Shown here piece by piece: positions 20,957 to 28,775 of a stretch of DNA of 64,000 nt. The notes under the pieces are model-generated. The model saw only the letters and a list, made by a program, of their open reading frames with translations, searched no databases and was not told where the DNA came from. A program made the position numbers and the translations under genes. Numbering within the stretch: the first letter of the stretch is position 1; each line of letters begins with the position of its first letter. The stretch comes from Betaproteobacteria bacterium Ga0074130 (GTDB lineage Bacteria > Pseudomonadota > Gammaproteobacteria > Burkholderiales > Rhodocyclaceae): NCBI GenBank assembly GCA_001464495.1, contig LNDZ01000033.1:62001-126000 (forward strand), in the 5' to 3' direction.

Positions 20957-21901
20957 ATGGCACATCGGTTGGCGCCTGACGCCATTCAGCTTTACCAAGA
21001 CTGCGCTGCCAAGGCGCAGCACTATCTTGAGCTGCCCTTCGGCAAGCCCGGGCGCATACTCAAGAAGTCGGTCTATGGTGAGAAATTTGCCTACCGCGAA
21101 GTTGCGGTTCTCTCGGACGATATTCGTCTGCGTAAGCTGGGGCCGCTCGGGTCCCCCATTGCCGAGGCTGCCGACACGGTCTTTCATGCCTCAACGTGGA
21201 TGCCGCCCGCGATTGAACAGCTGAAGTCGCACGGCTTTTACGCGACTGCACGCCAACTCGAAGAGCCGCTGGTTAATTGCTTCAATCTCGGTCTGTTTGA
21301 CACCGGTGCCGTATTGATCGGACCGTTGGCCTATTTGTTTTGGCTGAATGAATTTGGCATTCGCCCGCCCGATCATGCCCCGACCGGACCCGACCTTGAT
21401 CTAGCGCTGCCAGAGCAGGTTGAACTAAGCGACGCTCATGTGGCCTTTCTCAACAAATGCATCAAGACCAGCAACTCCCGACTGCATGTGCATTTCGAAA
21501 TGGCCGACTACACGCGCTATCTGAAAGACCGCGTCAAGCTGCCATATCAAGCACTAGTGAAACGCCATTGCTTCATGGCCAATCTGCACTACCTCACGCA
21601 AGAGGTACGACCGGCCATTGCCTTGGTTGGCGACTATCTTGTGCCGGTGAAGTTGCCCGCGCCCGGCCGGGTTTATTGGCAGAAGCTTTATTGGAGCCGC
21701 CTGCCGGACAATCCGCGCGCAGAGGCCGACCGGCAGGAAGCGCTTGTACTCGGAGCCACCCTGCAGCGCGTCCTCCCTGATGAAATTGAAGCGGCGGCGA
21801 TTAGCCTGCCGTCTCAATGGGCCCGTCAGTTGTCCGCTGATACAAAGCTGCTGGGCATGCCGGGAGCACACGGCGCAACTCAACTCCTCGCCGTCGAGTA
21901 G
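20957..21901 (+). CDS. Nucleotidyltransferase-fold protein, GSU2403-like (NTP_transf_8)
   Basis: A 314-residue soluble protein. Its plan fits the GSU2403-like nucleotidyltransferase-fold family (Pfam NTP_transf_8): an N-terminal segment with ILKKSVYGEKFAYREV and RKLGPLGSP, then the core VLIGPLAYLFWLNEFGI followed by TGPDLDLALP. The last block would carry the metal-binding aspartates; the usual GS is GP here. I am fairly but not fully sure of the family. Relatives share a fold with the AbiEii toxin. No antitoxin-like gene flanks it. There is no strong ribosome site at 20957. It lies directly after the tRNA terminator. The substrate is unknown. Confidence 0.65.
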   Translation: MAHRLAPDAIQLYQDCAAKAQHYLELPFGKPGRILKKSVYGEKFAYREVAVLSDDIRLRKLGPLGSPIAEAADTVFHASTWMPPAIEQLKSHGFYATARQLEEPLVNCFNLGLFDTGAVLIGPLAYLFWLNEFGIRPPDHAPTGPDLDLALPEQVELSDAHVAFLNKCIKTSNSRLHVHFEMADYTRYLKDRVKLPYQALVKRHCFMANLHYLTQEVRPAIALVGDYLVPVKLPAPGRVYWQKLYWSRLPDNPRAEADRQEALVLGATLQRVLPDEIEAAAISLPSQWARQLSADTKLLGMPGAHGATQLLAVE

Positions 21902-21961
21902 CACTCTCACAACCGGCAGCTTCTGCATTACTATGCATGCTTTACGTTTTTCTCCTTCTTG

Positions 21962-23488
21962 ATGAATCAACATCCGCGTCACAAACCCAGTGCCCGTCGC
22001 ATCAGTGTGATGATGGCCTCCGCGACCCTCTTCCTTTCCGGTTGCGTTACCACCGGCTATCACGATCAAGTCTCCGGTTCCCTGAACGCAGCCAAGAGCG
22101 GCGCTGTCGATGTCGCGCTGAGTAATCTCGAACAAAGTAATCCGGGCAAAGACAAGGATCTACTCTACTTTCTGGAAAAGGGTGAACTGCTGCGCATGAA
22201 GGGCAGCTATCCGGAAAGCCGTGAAAGCTGGCTGCAAGCCGATGGCAAAGTCCGTGAGTGGGAAGATGCTGTGCGCACCGATCCGGGCAAGTTGGCTGGC
22301 GATATTGGTTCTTACCTGATCAATGACACCACCCGCCGCTATGACGGCCGTGATTACGAAAAGGTGATGCTGAGTGTCCGCATTGCTCTCGACCACCTAG
22401 CATTGGGTGATTGGGGTGCTGCGCGTACCGAAGTCAAGAAGATGCATGAGCGCGAGGCCATCATCGCCGACTTCCGCGCCAAGGAACTAGATAACGCTAA
22501 GAAACAGGCCAGCGACAAGGGACTGCAAGTCACTTCCTACAAGGACCTGAATGGCTACCCGGTGGAAACGCTCGATGCACCGGAAGTACGCTCGCTCAAG
22601 AACGCCTACGAATCGGCTTTCGCCAACTACCTCGCAGGTTTTGTCTACGAAGCGCTGGGCGAGCCCTCACTCGCCGCCGCGGGCTATCGCAAAGCCATCG
22701 AAATGCGTCCGGGCGAAAAGATTCTCGAAGAATCACTCAAGGGTCTTGATCAGCGGGCCGGTCAAGTGCGCGGCCGCAAGGAAACCGGTGTCGATACCCT
22801 GATCGTGGTCGAATCCGGCAATGCGCCGGCGATTCGCTCGCGTACGCTGCCCATCCCCTTGCCGATTCCTTCGCGCGGCGGCCTGCAAGTCGTGATGACA
22901 CCACTGTCCTGGCCTGTAGTAGAACCGGTGGGTCTGGATGGCTTGATCAACACGGTCAACCTAGACAACAAGCCGCTGCCGATCAGCCTGATCACCAACG
23001 TCGACCACATGGCGCGCCGCGCCATCTCTGACGAAATGCCGAGCATCATTCTTCGCTCGTCGATTCGCGCCATCGCCAAGGGCGCCGCGCAGAAAGCCGT
23101 GCAAGACAATGCATCTAGTGCTGGCATGTTCGGCGCTGTGTTGAGCATTGGTGCCAGCGTAGCTGCAGTGGTTTCGGAAAAGGCGGATGAGCGCAGCTGG
23201 CGCAGTCTGCCCGCCTTTTACTCGGTCGGCCGTGTTGTACTGACACCGGGAACGCACACCCTGACGCTGAACACGACGGGCGGCACGCTCACCCGCGAGA
23301 TCCAAGTCTCTGGCAAGCATGCCGTTGTTGTTGTCCGTGGTACTGGCAACAGCTTGTATCTCGCACAGACGCCCTACACCCCAGCACCTTCGCCAGTTGT
23401 CACGGCACCCGAACCCGCGATCAAGCCAGTGGCTCGCAAGAAGCCGGCTGAACCAATCAAACCCTTGGCCAAGGAAGGCACGAAATGA
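21962..23488 (+). CDS. COG3014-type lipoprotein with TPR-like repeats
   Basis: A 508-residue lipoprotein. The signal peptide has a basic start and ends in lipobox LSGC, so the mature protein begins near residue 28. The first half has TPR-like helices (NYLAGFVYEALGEPSLAAAGYRKAIEMRPGE is one repeat, in parts). The C-terminal half carries conserved beta-rich blocks (DTLIVVESGNAP, PLPISLITNVDHMARRAI) and a Pro/Lys-rich tail. It resembles the uncharacterised COG3014 family. It overlaps the YcfL gene by four bases. Its partners suggest a role in activating peptidoglycan synthesis from the outer membrane. Confidence 0.75.
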   Translation: MNQHPRHKPSARRISVMMASATLFLSGCVTTGYHDQVSGSLNAAKSGAVDVALSNLEQSNPGKDKDLLYFLEKGELLRMKGSYPESRESWLQADGKVREWEDAVRTDPGKLAGDIGSYLINDTTRRYDGRDYEKVMLSVRIALDHLALGDWGAARTEVKKMHEREAIIADFRAKELDNAKKQASDKGLQVTSYKDLNGYPVETLDAPEVRSLKNAYESAFANYLAGFVYEALGEPSLAAAGYRKAIEMRPGEKILEESLKGLDQRAGQVRGRKETGVDTLIVVESGNAPAIRSRTLPIPLPIPSRGGLQVVMTPLSWPVVEPVGLDGLINTVNLDNKPLPISLITNVDHMARRAISDEMPSIILRSSIRAIAKGAAQKAVQDNASSAGMFGAVLSIGASVAAVVSEKADERSWRSLPAFYSVGRVVLTPGTHTLTLNTTGGTLTREIQVSGKHAVVVVRGTGNSLYLAQTPYTPAPSPVVTAPEPAIKPVARKKPAEPIKPLAKEGTK

Positions 23489-23895
23489 AACTACGCACAC
23501 TTATTCTCACCGCAGGTGTCGCACTCGGCACATTGAGCCTGCCGGCCAGCGCTCAGACTATCGCCTCCAAGGTTGAGCAGTTGGGTGGCGCCCGCTTTGT
23601 CACCGTCTCCGGCCTCATGGCCAAGGAACGGAATGGTTTTTTGATGCTGCAAATCGAGCTGACCAGCGATAGCAGAAAACCGCGCCGCGCTTTCTGGCGC
23701 GTCAAATGGCTTGATGAAACCGGCTTCCAAGTATGGGACGACGAGCCATGGAAGCCCGTCACCGTGCAAGGCGAAGCGAAGCAAAATCTTCAAGTGACTG
23801 CCCCGACCCCTAAGGCACGCGATTTCCGTATCCAGTTCAACGCTGAAGAAAACTGGCACGGTGGCGGCAACAACAACACGAACACTAGCAACTAA
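23485..23895 (+). CDS. ycfL: YcfL family protein (DUF1425)
   Basis: A 136-residue secreted protein; AAGGAAGG precedes the start, and the signal peptide ends SASA-like (LPASAQT). The body WRVKWLDETGFQVWDD followed by TPKARDFRIQF matches the YcfL/DUF1425 family. Unlike many relatives it has no lipobox cysteine, so it is probably a free periplasmic protein. In E. coli ycfL lies next to lpoB, and the same pairing holds here. The C-terminus is a low-complexity Gly/Asn/Thr tail. Function unknown. Confidence 0.8.
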   Translation: MKLRTLILTAGVALGTLSLPASAQTIASKVEQLGGARFVTVSGLMAKERNGFLMLQIELTSDSRKPRRAFWRVKWLDETGFQVWDDEPWKPVTVQGEAKQNLQVTAPTPKARDFRIQFNAEENWHGGGNNNTNTSN

Positions 23896-23922
23896 TTAGC
23901 CTCTATTTTTAAGGACACCATC

Positions 23923-24519
23923 ATGAATACACTGACAAAGATTTCCCCTCTGCTGGCTGCACTGGCCCTGCTGTCTGGCTGTGCTACCCAATCGCCTACG
24001 CTGGGTTCGGGCAACGTGAATTACGGCGATGCCAAGGCCGTTGAACAAGTCACCAATGAATTCGGTTCGACCGACCTGCAAATGATCGCCGAGTCGATGG
24101 CACGTTCGCTGGCACAATCGCAAGCAGGTGCCAAGGTCAAGCCGCTGGTCACCATTGCTGAAGTGAAGAACAAAACCAGCGAATACATCGACACCCGCTC
24201 GATTACCGACTCAATCCGCGTACAACTGCTGAAGAGCGGCACCATGCGTTTCGCTACTGACATCGCCGGCATGCAAAACCAAACCGACGAACTGATCCGT
24301 CAGAACCAGTCTGGCCTCTACAAGAAGTCCACCACGGCCAAGACAGGTCAGATGCAAGGTGCCAAGTACCGCATCGAAGGCAACATCACATCCATCGTCA
24401 AGCAAAGCAGCAGCCTGAAGGATGTGTATTACAAGTTCAGCCTGATCATGACCGACAACGAGTCGGGCACCATCGAATGGGCGGACGAAAAGGAAATCCG
24501 CAAGACTTCCAAGCGCTAA
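23923..24519 (+). CDS. lpoB: Penicillin-binding protein activator LpoB
   Basis: A 198-residue outer-membrane lipoprotein that reaches through the cell wall to activate PBP1B. The signal peptide ends in lipobox LSGC. The globular part shows the family's blocks: SMARSLAQS, VKPLVTIAEVKNKTSEYIDT, DSIRVQLLKSG and GAKYRIEGNITSIVKQ. AAGGA lies upstream of the ATG. It follows ycfL by 27 bases. The long disordered linker of enterobacterial LpoB is much shorter here, which is usual outside that group. Confidence 0.88.
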   Translation: MNTLTKISPLLAALALLSGCATQSPTLGSGNVNYGDAKAVEQVTNEFGSTDLQMIAESMARSLAQSQAGAKVKPLVTIAEVKNKTSEYIDTRSITDSIRVQLLKSGTMRFATDIAGMQNQTDELIRQNQSGLYKKSTTAKTGQMQGAKYRIEGNITSIVKQSSSLKDVYYKFSLIMTDNESGTIEWADEKEIRKTSKR

Positions 24520-24528
24520 GGATTCGCC

Positions 24529-25371
24529 ATGCATCTGCTGAAGCACACCCTGCGCAACATCGCTACAGCCTTCATTGGCGCAGCGATGTTGGCTGCGCCC
24601 GTACTGGCGCAAACTAGCCCGAAGATTGCCGTCACCGACCTATCGTATGAGGAACGTGTCGCCATCTACTTCCAGAACATCAACTACCAGTCGAAGCAGC
24701 GCTACAACAGCTCGGCGCGCGAGAACTACCGCGATTCGAACATGGGTGGCTCTGGCAGCGCCTCGGCGCGGGAAAGCGGCAGCAGCGATGTGTCGTTCAG
24801 CTCAAGCACCGGCTACCAGATGTATATCGACCGCGGCGAGCTGCGCAAATTCACGGCTGACGTGAAGGGTGAGCTGCTCAAGTCGGGTTACCGTGTCGTG
24901 CAAGGCAAGCCGTGGACAGCCACCAACACCGAGAAGCTCTACGACATTATCGGTCGCATCAAACAGGGTTACTACGCTGGCGCTGATTACGTGCTCTGGG
25001 GTACGGTGACTAATATCGAGTATCGCCGCGACGATACGCCGATTCAGGGTTCCAATGCCTTCTCGCATCAACTGGCACTTGAACTGGTGGTGGAGTACTC
25101 GCTGATCAGCACCAAGAACTACGAGATTAAGGCGGCCTTCTCTGCCATGGGTGAAGGGAACGACACCAAGATGACCAATGCACCGGGGGCACGCGTCACG
25201 CTGAACCGCAGCAAGGTCATGCAGGAAGTGTCACGTAGTCTCGGTACCATCGTCGCTCAGGAAATCGAAGGTCAGTTTGGTGCAGGTGCGAGCCCGTCGA
25301 CCAGCGCACGTGGCAATCGCGACAATCGCGGTGAAGCACCCGCTGAAGAAAAGGTCATCATCTTCAAATAA
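24529..25371 (+). CDS. Secreted LpoB/CsgG-like protein
   Basis: A 280-residue exported protein: the signal peptide ends in VLAQ. The core (TADVKGELLKSGYRVVQGKPW, in parts, then GADYVLWGTVTNIEY) has the alpha/beta arrangement of LpoB and CsgG N-terminal domains. There is a Ser/Gly-rich insert around residues 60-85 and a disordered tail. AAGGA precedes the ATG, ten bases after lpoB, so it is in the same operon. I infer a paralogue or partner of LpoB. It lacks a lipobox, so it must sit in the periplasm or bind the COG3014 lipoprotein. Confidence 0.65.
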   Translation: MHLLKHTLRNIATAFIGAAMLAAPVLAQTSPKIAVTDLSYEERVAIYFQNINYQSKQRYNSSARENYRDSNMGGSGSASARESGSSDVSFSSSTGYQMYIDRGELRKFTADVKGELLKSGYRVVQGKPWTATNTEKLYDIIGRIKQGYYAGADYVLWGTVTNIEYRRDDTPIQGSNAFSHQLALELVVEYSLISTKNYEIKAAFSAMGEGNDTKMTNAPGARVTLNRSKVMQEVSRSLGTIVAQEIEGQFGAGASPSTSARGNRDNRGEAPAEEKVIIFK

Positions 25372-25413
25372 GTCTTGCATCCTCAACCTGATAGGTTGGA
25401 GATCAGTCTTAGC

Positions 25414-25451
25414 ATCCCCGCTTGCCGTTTATCGCGGCGGCGGGGATTTTT
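25414..25451 (+). terminator. Terminator of the COG3014-ycfL-lpoB operon
   Basis: Eight-base arms ATCCCCGC (25414-25421) and GCGGGGAT (25440-25447), with a GC-rich loop that can pair further, followed by five T. It lies 42 bases after the last gene. Confidence 0.85.
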
Positions 25452-25478
25452 ATTGGATACTGATACGGGGGAACCGAT

Positions 25479-25829
25479 ATGTCCGCAGCACCGTTTGATC
25501 GCAGCGTACTAATTGATGGCCTAGGTGGGGATCTGGAGTTGTATGCCGAGATCGTGCAGCTGTTTCTCGGTCACTATCCTGGCGAGCTGGATATCCTACG
25601 GGCAGCGCTTGCCAGTGGCGATGCTGTCAAGCTACATCGCACCGCGCACAGTCTCAAGGGTGCGATCAGCAATTTCTCTGCGCCCCGCGCGACCGAGGCC
25701 GCGCGTGCGTTGGAATTTGCTGCCAAAGGTGGGATGAGCGATAACGCCGCTCACTTAGTCGATGAACTGATCATCGCTGTCGAGGCCTTAGGGCAGGCGA
25801 TGCGTGCCGATATCAGCCCGCAAAGCTAA
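25479..25829 (+). CDS. Orphan HPt (histidine phosphotransfer) protein
   Basis: A 116-residue four-helix protein. The phospho-acceptor His57 lies in TAHSLKGAISNF, the HPt signature. It has no kinase or receiver domain and no two-component gene beside it, so it must relay phosphate between a hybrid kinase and a response regulator coded elsewhere. GGGGGAAC lies upstream of the start. It is convergent with gloA. Confidence 0.88.
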   Translation: MSAAPFDRSVLIDGLGGDLELYAEIVQLFLGHYPGELDILRAALASGDAVKLHRTAHSLKGAISNFSAPRATEAARALEFAAKGGMSDNAAHLVDELIIAVEALGQAMRADISPQS

Positions 25830-25838
25830 GCACGCAGC

Positions 25839-26222
25839 TTAGCTGCGCTGAATCAGCTCCACCTTATAGCCGTCAGGGTCTTCAACAAAGGCGATTACCG
25901 TGGTGCCATGTTTCATCGGCCCGGCTTCACGCACCACCCTGCCCCCACGCTGCTTAATGGCTGCACATGCGGCATATGCATCTGGCACCGCCAGTGCAAT
26001 GTGGCCATAGGCCGTACCAAGCTCGTAGGACTCGACACCCCAATTGTGGGTCAGCTCAATCACGGCACCATCGTCTTCACTGCCGTAGCCGACAAATGCG
26101 AGGGTAAATTTCCCTTCGGGGTAGTCATTGCGGCGCAGTAGTTGCATGCCCAGCACGTCGGTATAAAACTGAATCGAGCGGTCAAGATCGACGACACGCA
26201 ACATGGTGTGAAGAACGCGCAT
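25839..26222 (-). CDS. gloA: Lactoylglutathione lyase (glyoxalase I)
   Basis: Converts the methylglyoxal-glutathione adduct to S-lactoylglutathione. The 127-residue protein starts [17 protein letters not shown], contains [14 protein letters not shown] and ends [13 protein letters not shown]. The metal ligands (His5, Glu in IELTHN, His in YGHIALAV, Glu in YKVELI) are present, as in nickel-type bacterial enzymes. It is the last gene of the glyQ-to-gloA minus-strand group and starts ten bases after the YgjP stop. Confidence 0.96.
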   Translation of the reverse strand: MRVLHTMLRVVDLDRSIQFYTDVLGMQLLRRNDYPEGKFTLAFVGYGSEDDGAVIELTHNWGVESYELGTAYGHIALAVPDAYAACAAIKQRGGRVVREAGPMKHGTTVIAFVEDPDGYKVELIQRS

Positions 26223-26232
26223 GTGAATGTTC

Positions 26233-26988
26233 CTAAATGATGGGAATGCTGGTCGTCCGCTGCTTGAGCTCATCGCGCGCAGCCTGCCAGTCAGGATAAA
26301 GCTTCTCGACTTCAGACCAGAAGGCCGGGCTGTGGTTCATTTCAATCAGGTGCGACATTTCGTGGGCAACCACGTAATCGATCAAGTGCAGGGGCAAGTG
26401 GATCAAGCGCCAGTTAAGGCGGATGCCACCTGTATGGCTGCAGCTGCCCCAGCGCGTACGCGCGCTCGACAAGCCCAGCGGCGGCGGGGCGCAGCCCATA
26501 CGGTCTGCGTAAATGGCCAGCCGCTCGCTGAACAGTGTCATCGCGCGACGCTGCAGGCCACGGCGTGCCAATGTGTCCAGTGTGGTATCTGCGCGCGCCT
26601 CTAGAATCAGGATGTCACCCAGCCAGCGCACGCGGTTGCTGCCCGGCAAGACTTCAACCGTTGCCTCGCGATCCAGTAGCGGGATTTTCACACCAGCACG
26701 AATCGCCAGTTGGCGCGGTGCATGCGCCGCGGCATATTCTTCGAGCTTTTCGATCACCCAAGCGCCATGGCTGCGGATGAATTCTTCGATATCGGTAATG
26801 CGTGACTGACGCGGCGCGCCGACACGCAAACCACGTTCATCAATCGTCAGCGAGAGGCGCTTGTTACGTCCTTGCCGCAAGGTATAGCCGACAATGCGCG
26901 CCCCCAGCTGCACGTGCCGTTCGCGCGGCGACGGCGCCTCAGGGTCGAGACGAAACAGGGTGAGTTGCTCGTTCATCTGCTGACTCAT
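26233..26988 (-). CDS. YgjP-like (DUF45, M48-type) metallopeptidase
   Basis: A 251-residue predicted zinc peptidase of the YgjP/COG1451 family. The zinc motif [16 protein letters not shown] holds HExxH and the third-ligand histidine. Upstream are RWGSC and [16 protein letters not shown], both family signatures. The N-terminus ([14 protein letters not shown]) is also standard. The ATG at 26988 (MSQQMNEQ) lies just after the stop of the preceding gene; an ATG at 26976 is an alternative. The physiological substrate is unknown. It follows an inactive paralogue (26999-27490). Confidence 0.9.
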   Translation of the reverse strand: MSQQMNEQLTLFRLDPEAPSPRERHVQLGARIVGYTLRQGRNKRLSLTIDERGLRVGAPRQSRITDIEEFIRSHGAWVIEKLEEYAAAHAPRQLAIRAGVKIPLLDREATVEVLPGSNRVRWLGDILILEARADTTLDTLARRGLQRRAMTLFSERLAIYADRMGCAPPPLGLSSARTRWGSCSHTGGIRLNWRLIHLPLHLIDYVVAHEMSHLIEMNHSPAFWSEVEKLYPDWQAARDELKQRTTSIPII

Positions 26989-26998
26989 CGGACTGCGC

Positions 26999-27490
26999 TT
27001 ACTGCACCGGATTGCCAAATAGATCGAGCATAGGCACGGCCTGCGGCAATGCGGCTACAACGGCACCCACAACCTGTTCAATCACGATATCCGGCTGACC
27101 AATCAGTCGCCAGTTGCAGCGCAGGCAAGGCTCGCCACCTTTGCTGTCCGCCTCCACCCAACTGGTGTTGAGGGCAAACGAGAGCACGCAGGGCAAAACC
27201 ACCGTGCCATAGCGCGCGGCTTGCCGCTGTGCCGCGGCATTGAAATGAGAAAGCGCCTCACGTTGCAACCACGCTTCTGCGGCGTCCTGAATCTGACGTG
27301 GCAGTGCTTCGGGTGGCAAGGGCAGGTGCAGCAGATCGCCATGCAGCTCTGCCTCGCGGCACTCGCGCGACAGATGCAGGGTGATGTCCCGCCCCCGATA
27401 GGGCAGACGTGCGCCTTCACACCAGCGTAGCGTTACGCTGGGGGCTGCGGTTTCAAGCCGCAGGCTGAGCTGCGGGTTTCTGGCTTTCAT
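26999..27490 (-). CDS. Catalytically dead paralogue of the YgjP metallopeptidase
   Basis: A 163-residue protein with no peptidase motif, yet it lines up with the C-terminal two-thirds of the intact YgjP gene next to it. The block GARLPYRGRDITLHL matches the [16 protein letters not shown] block of that gene. LSFALNTSWVEAD stands where [12 protein letters not shown] does. CNWRLIGQPDIVIEQVV matches [17 protein letters not shown]. Where the intact copy has HEMSHL this one has GAVVAA, so zinc cannot bind. The rest of the peptidase tail is replaced by a short end, DLFGNPVQ. The gene starts inside plsC (38-base overlap) and has no frameshift, so it is maintained as a protein. Confidence 0.72.
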   Translation of the reverse strand: MKARNPQLSLRLETAAPSVTLRWCEGARLPYRGRDITLHLSRECREAELHGDLLHLPLPPEALPRQIQDAAEAWLQREALSHFNAAAQRQAARYGTVVLPCVLSFALNTSWVEADSKGGEPCLRCNWRLIGQPDIVIEQVVGAVVAALPQAVPMLDLFGNPVQ

Positions 27491-28208
27491 ACAGGTGCGG
27501 GCTGATACGGCGCATTTCACCTTCAATCCAGGCTTCAGCGCGTGAGTTAACTTCGTCGGCAGAAAGGCCTGCCGTCTCGATCAAGGGGCCGATGCTCACA
27601 GTGACAACACCGGGCTCCTTGAGGAAAGAATTCTTGCCCCAAAACTCACCCGAGTTGAGTGCCACTGGCAGCACAGGTGCCCCGGTTTCCGTGGCGAGGT
27701 AGGCGCCGCCAATCTTGTAGCGACGCTGCGTTCCCGGTGCGGCACGTGTGCCCTCGGGGAAAATAGCAATCGAATAACCCTGTCCAAGGCGCAGCTTGCC
27801 CTGCTCAAGCAGGCTCTTCATCGCCTCCTTGCCAGCACTGCGGTCAATCGAAATGGAAGGTGTGACGGCCAGCGCCCAACCGAAGAAGGGAATCAGCTTG
27901 AGCTCCTTCTTCCACACAAACAAGATGCCGGGAAACAGCTCTTGCAGGATCAGGGTTTCCCATGCTGACTGATGCTTGCAAAGCACCACCGCCGCGCGAT
28001 CTTTCGGCATGTTCTCTGCACCGCGCAACTCGTACTTGATGCCGAGGAGGTGCTTCACCAGCCAGTTGGTCATGGCGACCCACGGCGCTACGCTCATGCG
28101 ACGCCAGCGATGCGGCATCCAGAAGCACAGCAGAATCTGCAAGGTGGTAAAGGGCGGCGTGACAACAATCAGAATCAGGAAAAACAACAGCGAACGCAAC
28201 ACACTCAT
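27453..28208 (-). CDS. plsC: 1-acyl-sn-glycerol-3-phosphate acyltransferase
   Basis: Makes phosphatidic acid from lysophosphatidic acid at the inner membrane. The 251 residues start with a hydrophobic N-terminal anchor. The catalytic motif reads KHQSAWE (His-x4-Glu rather than the textbook His-x4-Asp), a variant I recall in betaproteobacterial PlsC. The substrate-binding FPEGTRA motif is intact. It overlaps gmhB by four bases (ATGA). The order glyS-gmhB-plsC is typical. Confidence 0.93.
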   Translation of the reverse strand: MSVLRSLLFFLILIVVTPPFTTLQILLCFWMPHRWRRMSVAPWVAMTNWLVKHLLGIKYELRGAENMPKDRAAVVLCKHQSAWETLILQELFPGILFVWKKELKLIPFFGWALAVTPSISIDRSAGKEAMKSLLEQGKLRLGQGYSIAIFPEGTRAAPGTQRRYKIGGAYLATETGAPVLPVALNSGEFWGKNSFLKEPGVVTVSIGPLIETAGLSADEVNSRAEAWIEGEMRRISPHLYESQKPAAQPAA

Positions 28209-28738
28209 GTGGAAAAGTCCTCGGCCATGGCTGCCAGATTGGCAAAGACACGGGTGTTTTTTGGCAAGTCTGGATCGGCCTTGGTCTTTTTGCCCTTGCC
28301 GGTCAGCACCAGAATTGGCTGAGCGCCGACAGCCACTGCCGCTTGCAGATCACGTAGCGAGTCGCCGACCACCGTCATCACTTCCGGATCGGTATTGAAG
28401 CGACTGACAATGTCGGTGAGCATGCCGGGCTTAGGCTTACGACACTCGCAGTTGTCGACATTCGTATGCGGGCAGAAAAATACGGCATCAATACGACCGC
28501 CAACATTTGAGACGGCCTTGCACATCTTTTCGTGGATCGCATTCAGCGTATCCATATCAAACAAACCGCGCCCCACCCCCGACTGATTCGTCGCCACCAC
28601 GATGTGATAACCCAACTGCGTCAGCCGCGCGATCGCTTCCAAGCTGCCGGGAATGGGCTTCCATTCGTCTGGCGATTTGATGTAATGATCGGAATCCTCG
28701 TTGATGACACCATCTCTATCGAGCACGATAAGCTTCAT
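28205..28738 (-). CDS. gmhB: D-glycero-beta-D-manno-heptose-1,7-bisphosphate 7-phosphatase
   Basis: A HAD phosphatase of LPS heptose synthesis; it removes the 7-phosphate from heptose bisphosphate. The 177 residues start MKLIVLDRDGVINEDS, which holds the nucleophile DRDG motif. ATNQSGVGRG is motif II. The zinc-binding loop CPHTNVDNCECRKPKPG, with one histidine and three cysteines, is complete. VGDSLRDLQAA is motif IV. Length is normal. Confidence 0.96.
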   Translation of the reverse strand: MKLIVLDRDGVINEDSDHYIKSPDEWKPIPGSLEAIARLTQLGYHIVVATNQSGVGRGLFDMDTLNAIHEKMCKAVSNVGGRIDAVFFCPHTNVDNCECRKPKPGMLTDIVSRFNTDPEVMTVVGDSLRDLQAAVAVGAQPILVLTGKGKKTKADPDLPKNTRVFANLAAMAEDFST

Positions 28739-28775
28739 TGGGTTGCCTTCACGCTAGTGGTGGTTCGGACACGCA

